From assembly GCA_934660965.1 (NCBI GenBank), contig CAKUIM010000009.1:1-64000 (forward strand): a stretch of 64,000 nucleotides of DNA, written 5' to 3'. The stretch's first letter is position 1. Every line of letters starts with the position of its first letter. The notes beneath the pieces were generated by a model. It was not told the DNA's origin. It was given only the letters and a program-made list of their open reading frames with translations, and ran no database searches. Positions 50,826-58,946 of the stretch are shown here, piece after piece. The stretch is from an uncultured Oscillospiraceae bacterium. GTDB taxonomy: Bacteria > Bacillota > Clostridia > Oscillospirales > Oscillospiraceae. The translations under genes were made by a program, and so were the position numbers.

Positions 50826-53393
50826 TTACTTCTGCGCGTAGCCCACCAGGTAGAGGTTGACCACGGTGCCGTTGACGATCTCGGCGTCCACGGTGATGTT
50901 GTTGGTCTCCAGAGCCACGATCAGCTCCAGGGCGGTGGTGGGCACGTTGGCAACGCCGGTCACCAGGTTGATGATCTTGGCGTTGACGGCCACGGAGCGC
51001 TGCACGCCGGCGGCGTCAGTGACGAAGAGGTAGGAGTTGCCCGTAGCACCGGTTCTGTTCAGCTGCGCATCCTCCACGCGGGCGGTGGAGCTGGAAGAAA
51101 CATCAGCCAGCCAGTACACGCCGTTGGACACCGTGTAGTTGTAGAAGGTCTGGGCGGTGATGGTGCCGGTGGAGGCGGCCATGATAACCTGAGTCTTCTC
51201 GCCGTTGAGGTACACGTCACCGTAGTAGGTTGTGGCGCTGTTTACAGTGCCGCCCTGCAGAACCGGCACGGTGGGCACATAGATCAGGGTGCTCACGCCG
51301 GTGAGGGCGGGGGCGCCGCCGATGAGGACGGCGTCAATGTGGTAGTTGTCGGTGTGCACAGAGGCGGAATACACGCGGGTGGTCTTCACAACGGCCTCCT
51401 TGGGCAGCATGCAGTTCCGGTTGCCGTTGAGCAGGGCGGTGAGGCCCTGGAAGGCGTCCACCTTCACGGTAGCGCCGTAGCCGGTGACATAGTAGAAGCT
51501 GGTGTTGGCGTCCACGAAGTAGTTGAAGCTGGTGCCCAGGGCCACGGTCTGGGCCGTCACGGTAGCACCGCTGCCGCCGGTGATAGTGCCGATGGTCGAC
51601 AGGCTGGCGCCTGGAACAATCGCATAGCCGGTGCGGGGAGCCGGGGCGGGAGTCAGCATCAGATCCTGGGTCACGCCCATATTATTGGTGCCCGTATTGG
51701 TGATGGTGTTTCCGCTCCAGTCCAGCCTGGTGCAGATCAGGCCGTTATAGGTCCCAGCGTCGATGGCCAGCTCAACGGTCTGGATGGCGCCGGTCATGTC
51801 CACGCCCTGGGCGTAGTACTTGATGGAGCCGTCCACGATGTTGGTCTGGTAGTAGGCGTAGGTGGCCTTCAGGTAGCTGATGTTGCCGGTGGCGGGCACG
51901 GCGGCAACATAGTTGCCCAGCATGTCGGTGAAGACATTGTAGGTGGTCACGAAGCTCCAGGTGGCGGGCACGCTCAGGCCAACGGCGGGGGCGGTGGCGC
52001 TGGCCACCAGCTCGTCGTAGGAGTACTTCACCTCAACGCCGTTGAGGGTGATGGCCCGGGTCAGGTTGTTCACGTAGGAGACGACGCCCTGCACCACGCC
52101 CAGCGCGGAGACGTTGTACTTATAGAAGCCGCCGGTCTTGGTGGCGTCGGAGCCGGCAGTACCCGTAACCCGGTTCATGTTCACATAGGCGCCCAGGTTC
52201 AGGGTGGTAAAGCCGTCCACCTTGCCCTGGGGCAGCGTGCCGGCAGTGGCGAAGGACACGGTCTTGGTGGTGAAGTAGTTGTTGATGGCGGTGTAGCGGT
52301 CAATGGTCAGGTACACGCCGATGAGGGCCTTGGTGCCGTTGGCGTTGTTGACCACCACGTTGTAGCGGGCGGGAGCAGCCGCCACAGCGCCGGCAGTAAA
52401 GTCGTCATAGTAGGCGGACGCAGCCACATAGGGTGCCTTCTGGGCGGCAGTCATCAGCGCATAGTCAGCGCTGGTGATGCTGGCATTGGTGGCCTTGTCG
52501 AAGGTGGCGTACACGGTCTGGTACACGCCGCCCACAGCAGACTTGCTGCTGTACCACACCTTGGTCTGGTGGCCGAACTGCTCCAGCGTGGTGTCCAGCT
52601 TGTAGGCAGCAACACCGGGAGCGTTGGAGGCACCGTAGGCGCCCAGGATAGTGGCGGCCTCGCCGGTGGCCTGGTTGCCCACGATGTAGCGCTCGTCACA
52701 GGTCAGGCCGAAGGTCTTCATGCCCAGAGAGGTGGTATTGCTGGCCAGCCAATCGGCGGTGTAGTAGCCCAGAGCGGGGGTGTACACCACGGTGTTCTTC
52801 TGAATGGCCTGGAAGAGCAGCTCGGCGACCAGCTCACGGGTGGCGGCCACGCCCAGGGTGCCGGAGTTGACGTTGACCAGGATGTCCCGCTGCTGGGCGG
52901 TGGAGGCCACGCGGACCTCCCAGCCGGCGCCGGTGAACTCGCCGTTCTGGTCGTAGCCCATGGCGCGCAGGATCATCGCCAGGGCCTGATAGCCGGTGAC
53001 CTTGCCCTCGGGATCGAAGGTGCCGTCGCCGTTGCCCTTGATGTACTCGGCGTTGGCGCAGTAGCCGACATAGCCGGCATACCAGGCGTTGGTCTTGACA
53101 TCGGAGAACTTGGCGTAGTCCGCGTAGATCTTGGCCTGAGTATCCGTCACATCGCCGGTGACGATGCGGTAGATGATGGCCGCGACCTCAGCGCGGGTGA
53201 TGGAAGCCTTGGGCGCAAAGCTGCCATCGGTGTAGCCCTTGAATACGCCCATGCCATTGAGGACCTCCACAGCTTCGTTATAAGCCGCGGAAACATCCTT
53301 GCTGTCACTGAACGCAGCGTTGGCGGTGGTCATCAGGGACAGGGTCATGACCAGAGCCAGGGCCAGTGCGAGAATCTTTTTAAGATTTCTCAT
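50826..53393 (-). CDS. SLH-domain surface protein
   Basis: Exported protein (855 aa) with a signal peptide (LKKILALALALVMTLSLMTT, cleaved after ANA) and three SLH domains in the first 200 residues or so (FSDSKDVSAAYNEAVEVLNG, FSDVKTNAWYAGYVGYCANA, and a diverged third), which anchor to pyruvylated wall polymer. The remaining 650 residues are rich in Thr, Ala, Val and Tyr with beta-strand character and no known domain. Codon use is biased toward few codons, suggesting high expression. A strong promoter and a structured leader precede it. Confidence 0.88.
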   Translation of the reverse strand: MRNLKKILALALALVMTLSLMTTANAAFSDSKDVSAAYNEAVEVLNGMGVFKGYTDGSFAPKASITRAEVAAIIYRIVTGDVTDTQAKIYADYAKFSDVKTNAWYAGYVGYCANAEYIKGNGDGTFDPEGKVTGYQALAMILRAMGYDQNGEFTGAGWEVRVASTAQQRDILVNVNSGTLGVAATRELVAELLFQAIQKNTVVYTPALGYYTADWLASNTTSLGMKTFGLTCDERYIVGNQATGEAATILGAYGASNAPGVAAYKLDTTLEQFGHQTKVWYSSKSAVGGVYQTVYATFDKATNASITSADYALMTAAQKAPYVAASAYYDDFTAGAVAAAPARYNVVVNNANGTKALIGVYLTIDRYTAINNYFTTKTVSFATAGTLPQGKVDGFTTLNLGAYVNMNRVTGTAGSDATKTGGFYKYNVSALGVVQGVVSYVNNLTRAITLNGVEVKYSYDELVASATAPAVGLSVPATWSFVTTYNVFTDMLGNYVAAVPATGNISYLKATYAYYQTNIVDGSIKYYAQGVDMTGAIQTVELAIDAGTYNGLICTRLDWSGNTITNTGTNNMGVTQDLMLTPAPAPRTGYAIVPGASLSTIGTITGGSGATVTAQTVALGTSFNYFVDANTSFYYVTGYGATVKVDAFQGLTALLNGNRNCMLPKEAVVKTTRVYSASVHTDNYHIDAVLIGGAPALTGVSTLIYVPTVPVLQGGTVNSATTYYGDVYLNGEKTQVIMAASTGTITAQTFYNYTVSNGVYWLADVSSSSTARVEDAQLNRTGATGNSYLFVTDAAGVQRSVAVNAKIINLVTGVANVPTTALELIVALETNNITVDAEIVNGTVVNLYLVGYAQK

Positions 53394-53604
53394 GTGGATC
53401 TTACCTCCTATTTTAGTTTCGGCCCCGGGGGGCCGTTTTATTGGAAGGCCTCGCGGCCAAGCCAATCGGGGCGGGGACGGACATGCTCCAAAATCTGGAA
53501 GCCCCGCGCGCCGCGCGCGCCCCGGTGAGGAGGGGTTCTTATGCTCTGCGCAGCAGAGCATAAAAAGATGGGCCCATCTTTTGAATTTTTCCGTTCTGTC
53601 CCGC
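53394..53604 (-). promoter_or_regulatory. Structured 5' leader of the SLH gene
   Basis: About 205 bases between the promoter and ATG. On the minus strand the 20-base palindrome AAAAGATGGGCCCATCTTTT (53563-53582) runs into TTTTTATG, and a second hairpin ATGCTCTGC-TGC-GCAGAGCAT (53540-53561) follows. GGAGG lies ten bases before the ATG. The first hairpin with its T-run could attenuate transcription. Confidence 0.55.
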
Positions 53605-53633
53605 ATTTTACAGGGGAATTCCCGCTTCGTCAA
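53605..53633 (-). promoter_or_regulatory. Promoter of the SLH gene
   Basis: On the minus strand TTGACG (53628-53633), 17-base spacer, TAAAAT (53605-53610). Confidence 0.75.
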
Positions 53634-53700
53634 GGCATTTCCCCGCAATGTAAGAAAACTGTAACATTTCTCCCCCGGCTTGGCGGCGGGCCGCGCCCTT

Positions 53701-53820
53701 GGCTCCCTCTGACGAGGGAGCTGTCAGCGCAGCTGACTGAGGGAGAGAGGCCTTCCGTATTGGTGCCGCATTTTCTCTCCCTCCGGCGCTCCGCGCCACC
53801 TCCCTCGTCAGAGGGAGGCT
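53701..53820 (+). repeat. Composite palindromic repeat, copy 3
   Basis: A+B composite of 120 bp with the same 20-base inverted ends as the other copies. The B loop is shorter (CCGGCGCTCCGCGCC). It lies between galE and the SLH promoter and explains most of the non-coding stretch 53634-53859. Confidence 0.85.
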
Positions 53821-53859
53821 TTCGGCCCGGCGCTCTTAAGAGAGCCCTTTCCAGTCCTC

Positions 53860-54879
53860 TCACTCCCGGTAGCCGTTGGGGTTGTGGGACTGCCAGTTCC
53901 AGCTGTCGGCGCACATCTCGTCTATGCCCAGCTTCGCCTCCCAGCCCAGCAGCTCCCTGGCCCGGGCGGGGTCGGCCCAGTAGGCCGCAAGGTCGCCGGA
54001 GCGCCGCGGGTCCACCACATAGGGCAGCTTCCTCCCGCAGGCCCGCTCGTAGGCGTGGAGCACGTCCATCACGCTGTACCCACGGCCGGTGCCCAGGTTG
54101 CACACCAGAAGGCCGCAGCCCTCCCGCAGCTTCCCGAGGGCGGCCACATGGCCCCGGGCCAGGTCCACCACGTGGATGTAGTCCCGCACGCCGGTGCCGT
54201 CGGGGGTGGGGTAGTCGTCGCCGTAGACGTGGAGCTTTTCCAGCTTGCCCACCGCCACCTGGGCGATGTAGGGCACGAGGTTGTTGGGGATGCCCTCCGG
54301 GTCCTCCCCGATGAGGCCCGAGGGGTGGGCGCCGATGGGGTTGAAGTAGCGCAGCAATGCCACGTTCAGCGCGGGGTCCGCCGCGCAGCAGTCGGTGAGG
54401 ATGCGCTCGATGAAGAGCTTGGTGGTGCCGTAGGGGTTGGTGGTGCCGCCGGTGGGCATGTCCTCCCGATAGGGCACGGGGGCGTCGCTGCCGTACACCG
54501 TGGCGGAGGAGGAAAAGACGAAATCCTTCACCCCATGCTCCCGCATGACGTTGAGGATGTTGAGGGTGTTGACCAGGTTGTTGGTGTAGTACTCCAGCGG
54601 CTTCCGGACGCTCTCGCCCACGGCCTTGAGCCCGGCGAAGTGGATCACCGCCGAAATGTCCGGATACTGGGCAAACAAGTCCTCCACCGCGGCGCGGTCG
54701 CACAGCTCCGCCTCCACGAAGGGGACCTTTTTCCCCGTGAGCCGCTCCACCCGGCGCACCGCCTCGCGGCTGGAGTTGACCAGGTTGTCCGCCACCACGA
54801 TCTCATAGCCGGCCTCCAGCAGCTCCACGCAGGTGTGGCTGCCGATATAGCCCGCGCCGCCGCTGACCAGGATCGACAT
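53860..54879 (-). CDS. galE: UDP-glucose 4-epimerase
   Basis: Short-chain dehydrogenase-type epimerase (339 aa) interconverting UDP-glucose and UDP-galactose. The NAD loop is GGAGYIGSHT, the catalytic serine region FSSSATVYG and the YxxxK pair in NPYGTTK. The ATG at 54879 is preferred because AAAGGAG lies nine bases upstream; the ATG at 54885 is only three bases from it. It is transcribed alone from a good promoter, divergent from the dCMP deaminase gene. Confidence 0.95.
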   Translation of the reverse strand: MSILVSGGAGYIGSHTCVELLEAGYEIVVADNLVNSSREAVRRVERLTGKKVPFVEAELCDRAAVEDLFAQYPDISAVIHFAGLKAVGESVRKPLEYYTNNLVNTLNILNVMREHGVKDFVFSSSATVYGSDAPVPYREDMPTGGTTNPYGTTKLFIERILTDCCAADPALNVALLRYFNPIGAHPSGLIGEDPEGIPNNLVPYIAQVAVGKLEKLHVYGDDYPTPDGTGVRDYIHVVDLARGHVAALGKLREGCGLLVCNLGTGRGYSVMDVLHAYERACGRKLPYVVDPRRSGDLAAYWADPARARELLGWEAKLGIDEMCADSWNWQSHNPNGYRE

Positions 54880-54940
54880 ATGCATCCGCTCCTTTTTATA
54901 TTAGTGAGGTGCCCGCCCGGGCACCCGGGGTTCCGCAGCG

Positions 54941-54969
54941 ATTGTATCACACGGCGCCGGAAAAGACAA
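54941..54969 (-). promoter_or_regulatory. Promoter of galE
   Basis: On the minus strand TTGTCT (54964-54969), 17-base spacer, TACAAT (54941-54946). The boxes overlap a 10-bp inverted repeat CCGGAAAAGA/TCTTTTCCGG (54957-54966 and 54976-54985), possibly an operator shared with the divergent gene. Confidence 0.7.
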
Positions 54970-55063
54970 TCCGCCTCTTTTCCGGAAAAATGCGCACTGA
55001 AAATTTGCGGCGGCGGAAAATTCTTGCTATACTGATTTCAATTCAGACAGAAAGAGGTGCCTC

Positions 55064-55555
55064 ATGGGCCGTATCGACAAGGAAAATTATTATCTGGACA
55101 TCGCCCAGACCGTGCAGGAGCGCTCCACCTGCCTGCGCCGGTGCTATGGGGCCATCATCGTGCAGAACGACGAGATCGTTTCCACCGGCTACAACGGCGC
55201 CCCCCGGGGCCGGAAAAACTGCGCCGACCTGGGCTTCTGCACCCGGGAGGCCATGAACATCCCCTCCGGCGAGCGCTACGAGCTGTGCCGCTCCGTCCAC
55301 GCCGAGGCCAACGCCATCATCTCCGCCTCCCGGCGGGAGGTGCTGGGGGCCACCCTCTACATGGCCTGCCAAGACCCGAAATCCGGCGCGCTGCTGCCCG
55401 GCTCCACCTCCTGCTCCATGTGCCGCCGGCTCATCATCAACGCCGGCATCGCCCGGGTGGTCATCCGTGACACGCCCACGGAATACCGGGTGATTGATGT
55501 TCAGCGTGAATGGATTGACCAGGACGATTCCCTGCCCGAGGGGCACAAGGCTTAA
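55064..55555 (+). CDS. comEB: dCMP deaminase (ComEB family)
   Basis: Zinc-dependent deoxycytidylate deaminase (163 aa) supplying dUMP for dTMP synthesis. Zinc ligands are in SVHAEANAI and SCSMCRRLI, and an allosteric-region STGYNGAPRG segment is present. AAAGAGGTG precedes the ATG. A TATACT box at about 55028 lies upstream with a weak -35. It is not linked to comE competence genes here, so a nucleotide-metabolism role is likely. Confidence 0.93.
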   Translation: MGRIDKENYYLDIAQTVQERSTCLRRCYGAIIVQNDEIVSTGYNGAPRGRKNCADLGFCTREAMNIPSGERYELCRSVHAEANAIISASRREVLGATLYMACQDPKSGALLPGSTSCSMCRRLIINAGIARVVIRDTPTEYRVIDVQREWIDQDDSLPEGHKA

Positions 55556-55588
55556 CCGGGAGTGCTGGGTATATCACCCTGGGCCCTT

Positions 55589-55717
55589 GGCTCCCTCTGA
55601 CGAGGGAGCTGTCAGCCGTCAGGCTGACTGAGGGAGAGAGCCCTTCTGCCCCGGCGCTATCTTTCTCTCCCTCCGTCACGGCTTACGCCGTGCCACCTCC
55701 CTCGTCAGAGGGAGGCT
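55589..55717 (+). repeat. Composite palindromic repeat, copy 4
   Basis: Full A+B unit of about 129 bp with 20-base terminal inverted repeats; part B is the same as in copy 1 inside the mobile element. It lies between the dCMP deaminase and ABC transporter genes and accounts for about half of that 290-bp interval. Confidence 0.88.
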
Positions 55718-55765
55718 TAAAGAACCTCCCTCCGCAAATTTAAGAAAAACTAAATACTTTTTTCC

Positions 55766-55816
55766 TTGAAATCCATCCCCTTTTTCTGTATGCTAACTGT
55801 ACTAACACGATTAGTA
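55766..55816 (+). promoter_or_regulatory. Promoter and inverted repeat before the BceAB-type genes
   Basis: TTGAAA (55766-55771), 17-base spacer, TATGCT (55789-55794). Just downstream is TACTAA-N5-TTAGTA (55800-55816), a dyad placed to block the start point. It resembles repressor operators in front of small ABC exporters, but the regulator is not in the window. Confidence 0.5.
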
Positions 55817-55845
55817 TAGTAAGCGCAGATAAAGGGGTGTTTTTC

Positions 55846-56613
55846 ATGATCATTCTGGAAGCGGAGCACCTGCGCAAGGTGTACACCGCCCGGTTTGGCG
55901 GCCAGCAGGTGGAGGCCCTCTCAGACGTCACCTTTCAGGTGGAGGAAGGGGAATACATCGCCATCATGGGCGAGTCCGGTTCGGGCAAGACCACGCTTTT
56001 GAACATTCTGGCGGCGCTGGATCGTCCCACCTCCGGCCGGGCGGCCCTGGCCGGGCAGGATTTCAGCGCCCTGCGGGAGGGGGACCTGGCTGCCTTCCGC
56101 CGGGACCATCTGGGCTTTGTGTTCCAGGAGTTCAACCTGCTGAACACCTTCAGCCTGCGGGACAACATCTTCCTGCCCCTGGTCCTCGCCGGGAAAAAAT
56201 ACCCGGAGATGGAGCAGCGCCTCACCCCTCTCGCCCAGACCCTGGGCATCGACGGCCTGCTCGATAAGTTCCCCTACGAAGTGTCCGGCGGCCAGAAGCA
56301 GCGCTGCGCCGTGGCCCGGGCCCTCATCACCCGGCCCAGGATCGTCCTGGCGGACGAGCCCACCGGCGCCCTGGACTCCCGGTCCTCCGAGGAGCTTATG
56401 GACCTGTTCGCCGCCGTCAACCGTGCCGGGCAGACCATCCTGATGGTCACCCACTCCACTGCCGCGGCCAGCCGGGCACAGCGGGTGCTCTTTCTGCGGG
56501 ACGGCCGGGTCTACCACCAGCTGCGCCGGGCCGGCCGCAGCGACGGCGAGATGTTCCGCGCCATCAGCGCCGTGCTCACCGACCTTGCCGCCGGGGGTGA
56601 AGCCCATGCGTAA
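55846..56613 (+). CDS. BceA-type ABC transporter ATPase
   Basis: ATPase (255 aa) of the MacB/BceA group. Walker A is GESGSGKTT, signature VSGGQKQR, Walker B IVLADEPTGALD. The ATG at 55846 follows AAAGGGGTG. Its end overlaps the permease start by eight bases. Bce-type pairs remove antimicrobial peptides such as bacitracin from their lipid targets and usually signal to a neighbouring histidine kinase; no kinase or response regulator lies next to it here. Confidence 0.9.
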   Translation: MIILEAEHLRKVYTARFGGQQVEALSDVTFQVEEGEYIAIMGESGSGKTTLLNILAALDRPTSGRAALAGQDFSALREGDLAAFRRDHLGFVFQEFNLLNTFSLRDNIFLPLVLAGKKYPEMEQRLTPLAQTLGIDGLLDKFPYEVSGGQKQRCAVARALITRPRIVLADEPTGALDSRSSEELMDLFAAVNRAGQTILMVTHSTAAASRAQRVLFLRDGRVYHQLRRAGRSDGEMFRAISAVLTDLAAGGEAHA

Positions 56614-58603
56614 CCGGCTCTATCCCCGGCTGGCCCGCCAGAGCCTGCGCAAAAACCGCCGGTTTTACCTGCCCTACCTGCTCTCGGTGGCCTTCACCTT
56701 CGCCGCCTTCTATGTGATGGCCGCCCTGGCCTCCGACCCGGGCGCCCGGAACCTGCGGGGCGCGGAGTACGTCCGCGTGACCATGGCCATCGGCCTTGTG
56801 GTGGCCGGGCTCTTTTCGGCGGTGCTGCTGCTCTACCTCAACAGCTTCCTCATGAAGCAGCGCCGGCAGGAGCTGGGGCTTTACAGCGTTCTGGGCATGA
56901 GCAAGAAAAACCTGGCCGCCCTGCTGTGCTGGGAGAGCTTCTACGCCGCCCTCATCGGCATGGGCGGCGGGCTTGTGCTGGGCCTTGCGCTCCACCGCGG
57001 CGCCACCGCCGCGCTGCTGGCCCTGCTGCGCTTCTCCATCCCCTTCTCCTCCGCCCTCTCCCTCCCCGCTGCCGGGCGGACCGTGCTGGTCTTTGGCGCG
57101 CTTCTCGCGCTGTCCCTTCTTGTCAACCTGGTGCAGGTGGGCCGCAGCCAGAGCGTGGCGCTGCTGCGCAGCGCAAGCGCCGGCGAGAGGGACCCCCGCG
57201 CCCGCCTCCCACTGGCCGTCCTGGGCCTTGCCGCCCTGGGCGCCGGCTATGCCATCGCCGTGACCACCACCGACGGCTTCACCGCCCTGTCCCTCTACTT
57301 CCTGGCCGTCATCCTGGTCATCATCGGCACCTACTGCCTCTTTACCGCCGGCAGCATCACGCTGCTGCGCGCCCTGCGGCGCAATAAGCGCTTTTATTAC
57401 CAGACCAGCCACTTCATCGGCGTGTCCGGCATGCTCTACCGGATGCGGCGCAACGCCGTGGGCCTTGCCAGCATCTGCATTCTGTCCACCATGGTCATGG
57501 TGATGGTGTCCGGCACCCTCTCCCTCTACCTGGGCACCGGCAAGATCATCGACGCCCGCTACCCCTCGGACCTCCAGCTGGAGGCCCGCTACGCCGGCGA
57601 TCAGGCCGACCCCTTCCGGGGCGATGACCTCACCGCCCTGGCCGCCGGTTTTTTTGCGGAGAACGGGGCGGACGTCACCGCCCTGCGCACCGTCACCTAC
57701 CTCAGCTTCAGCATCTCCCGGGATGAGGGCGGCTGGGCCGTCCGGACAGCCGGGCCGAAGGAGGCCGGCTATACCGTCTATTTCATCACCGCCCGGGACT
57801 ACGCCGGCTTCACCGGTCTTGCCGCCCCGGCCCTCGCCCCCGGCCAGGCGGCGGTGTGCGGCGAGGGGCTCCCCCTGGGCCCCCTGACCCTGACGGCCCG
57901 GGGCGCCGGCGCGCTCACCCTTGCCCTCTCCGCCGCCCTGCCCGCCGTCGATTTCTTCGCCGCCACCTTCGACCGCGACCCCACCGTGTGCCTGGTGCTG
58001 CCCGACGAGGCCGCCCTCGCCGCCGTCTATGCCCTGCAAAGGCCGGTGATGGACCGGGACTACCGCTTCATCGCCCTGCTGGACCTCGCCTGCACCCCCC
58101 AGCAGGCGCTCACGCTCAAGGGCGAGTGGCTGCGCCGCGCAGGCAGCGCCGACCTGGGCGGCTATGACTTCCTCTCCTCCTCCTTCCGGGCGGACGCCGC
58201 CGTGGACGGCTACGGCTCCGCCGGCGGCTTTCTCTTCCTCGGGCTGCTGCTGGGGGGCATCTTCCTTGCCGCCACCGCCCTCATCATCTACTATAAGCAG
58301 CTGGGCGAGGGCTATGAGGACCAGCGCCGCTTCGCCATCATGCGCCAGGTGGGCCTGACCCAGGAGGAAATCCGCGCCTGCGTGCGCAGCCAGGTGCTGC
58401 TGGTATTCTTCCTGCCCATGCTGGCCGCCGCCCTCCACCTGCTGTTCGACTTCAACCTGGTGGTGCGCCTGCTCACCCTCTTCTCCCTGCGGGACGTGCC
58501 CCTCACCGCCGCGTGCACCGGCGCCACCCTTCTTGCCTTCTGCGCCGTATATGCCCTTGTATATCTGCTTACCGCCCGCACCTATTATAAGATCGTGCGG
58601 TAA
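56606..58603 (+). CDS. BceB-type FtsX-like permease
   Basis: Membrane permease (665 aa) with about ten helices and a large extracellular domain of roughly 210 residues between helices 7 and 8 (from about residue 310, GKIIDARYPSDLQLEARYAG, to about 530), the BceB layout. The domain usually recognises the antimicrobial peptide or its lipid II-type complex. It is coupled with the ATPase and ends at a strong terminator. The peptide specificity cannot be told. Confidence 0.9.
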   Translation: MRNRLYPRLARQSLRKNRRFYLPYLLSVAFTFAAFYVMAALASDPGARNLRGAEYVRVTMAIGLVVAGLFSAVLLLYLNSFLMKQRRQELGLYSVLGMSKKNLAALLCWESFYAALIGMGGGLVLGLALHRGATAALLALLRFSIPFSSALSLPAAGRTVLVFGALLALSLLVNLVQVGRSQSVALLRSASAGERDPRARLPLAVLGLAALGAGYAIAVTTTDGFTALSLYFLAVILVIIGTYCLFTAGSITLLRALRRNKRFYYQTSHFIGVSGMLYRMRRNAVGLASICILSTMVMVMVSGTLSLYLGTGKIIDARYPSDLQLEARYAGDQADPFRGDDLTALAAGFFAENGADVTALRTVTYLSFSISRDEGGWAVRTAGPKEAGYTVYFITARDYAGFTGLAAPALAPGQAAVCGEGLPLGPLTLTARGAGALTLALSAALPAVDFFAATFDRDPTVCLVLPDEAALAAVYALQRPVMDRDYRFIALLDLACTPQQALTLKGEWLRRAGSADLGGYDFLSSSFRADAAVDGYGSAGGFLFLGLLLGGIFLAATALIIYYKQLGEGYEDQRRFAIMRQVGLTQEEIRACVRSQVLLVFFLPMLAAALHLLFDFNLVVRLLTLFSLRDVPLTAACTGATLLAFCAVYALVYLLTARTYYKIVR

Positions 58604-58612
58604 GCGCGTGAG

Positions 58613-58652
58613 CGCGGGCAAGAGCTTTGTCTCTTGCCCGCGGACGCTTTTT
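58613..58652 (+). terminator. Intrinsic terminator after the BceB gene
   Basis: CGCGGGCAAGAG pairs with CTCTTGCCCGCG around CTTTGT, followed by GACGCTTTTT. Confidence 0.85.
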
Positions 58653-58674
58653 AGACATATCTGCCACATTTCCC

Positions 58675-58703
58675 TTGACACAGCCCGCCCGGCACATTAC
58701 AAT
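58675..58703 (+). promoter_or_regulatory. Sigma-A promoter of rny
   Basis: TTGACA (58675-58680), 17-base spacer, TACAAT (58698-58703), near consensus. Confidence 0.88.
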
Positions 58704-58946
58704 ATATACGGATAATTCTGAAAAGCCGGGCGCTGTCTGCCTGTTTGAGAGTTCGCGCGCCTCTATGTGCGTTTTTTATATACATGGATTAAATTCGCCA
58801 TATACGCTCAAATACCGCGCCGATTGGGGCGGCGGTTTTTCGATTATCGCGGTGTGCCGTTCCCGGCATATCGCGTCTTATTTTTGCTGCCTTTGACAAA
58901 CGAGAGGACGTAAGAGAACAAATCACAACTTGGAGGTGTAAAAGCA
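58704..58946 (+). promoter_or_regulatory. Long 5' leader of rny with internal T-run hairpin
   Basis: About 235 bases of unusually AT-rich sequence between the promoter and the RNase Y ATG. At 58815-58840 CCGC-GCC pairs with GGCGGCGG and is followed by TTTTT, a terminator-like hairpin well before the gene. GGAGG precedes the ATG. This suggests attenuation or RNase feedback on the leader. Confidence 0.5.

Noticed and set aside
50679..53528. A 949-codon plus-strand frame opposite the SLH gene
   Set aside because: Gly/His/Val-rich antisense translation; the minus strand has a signal peptide, SLH domains and a promoter.
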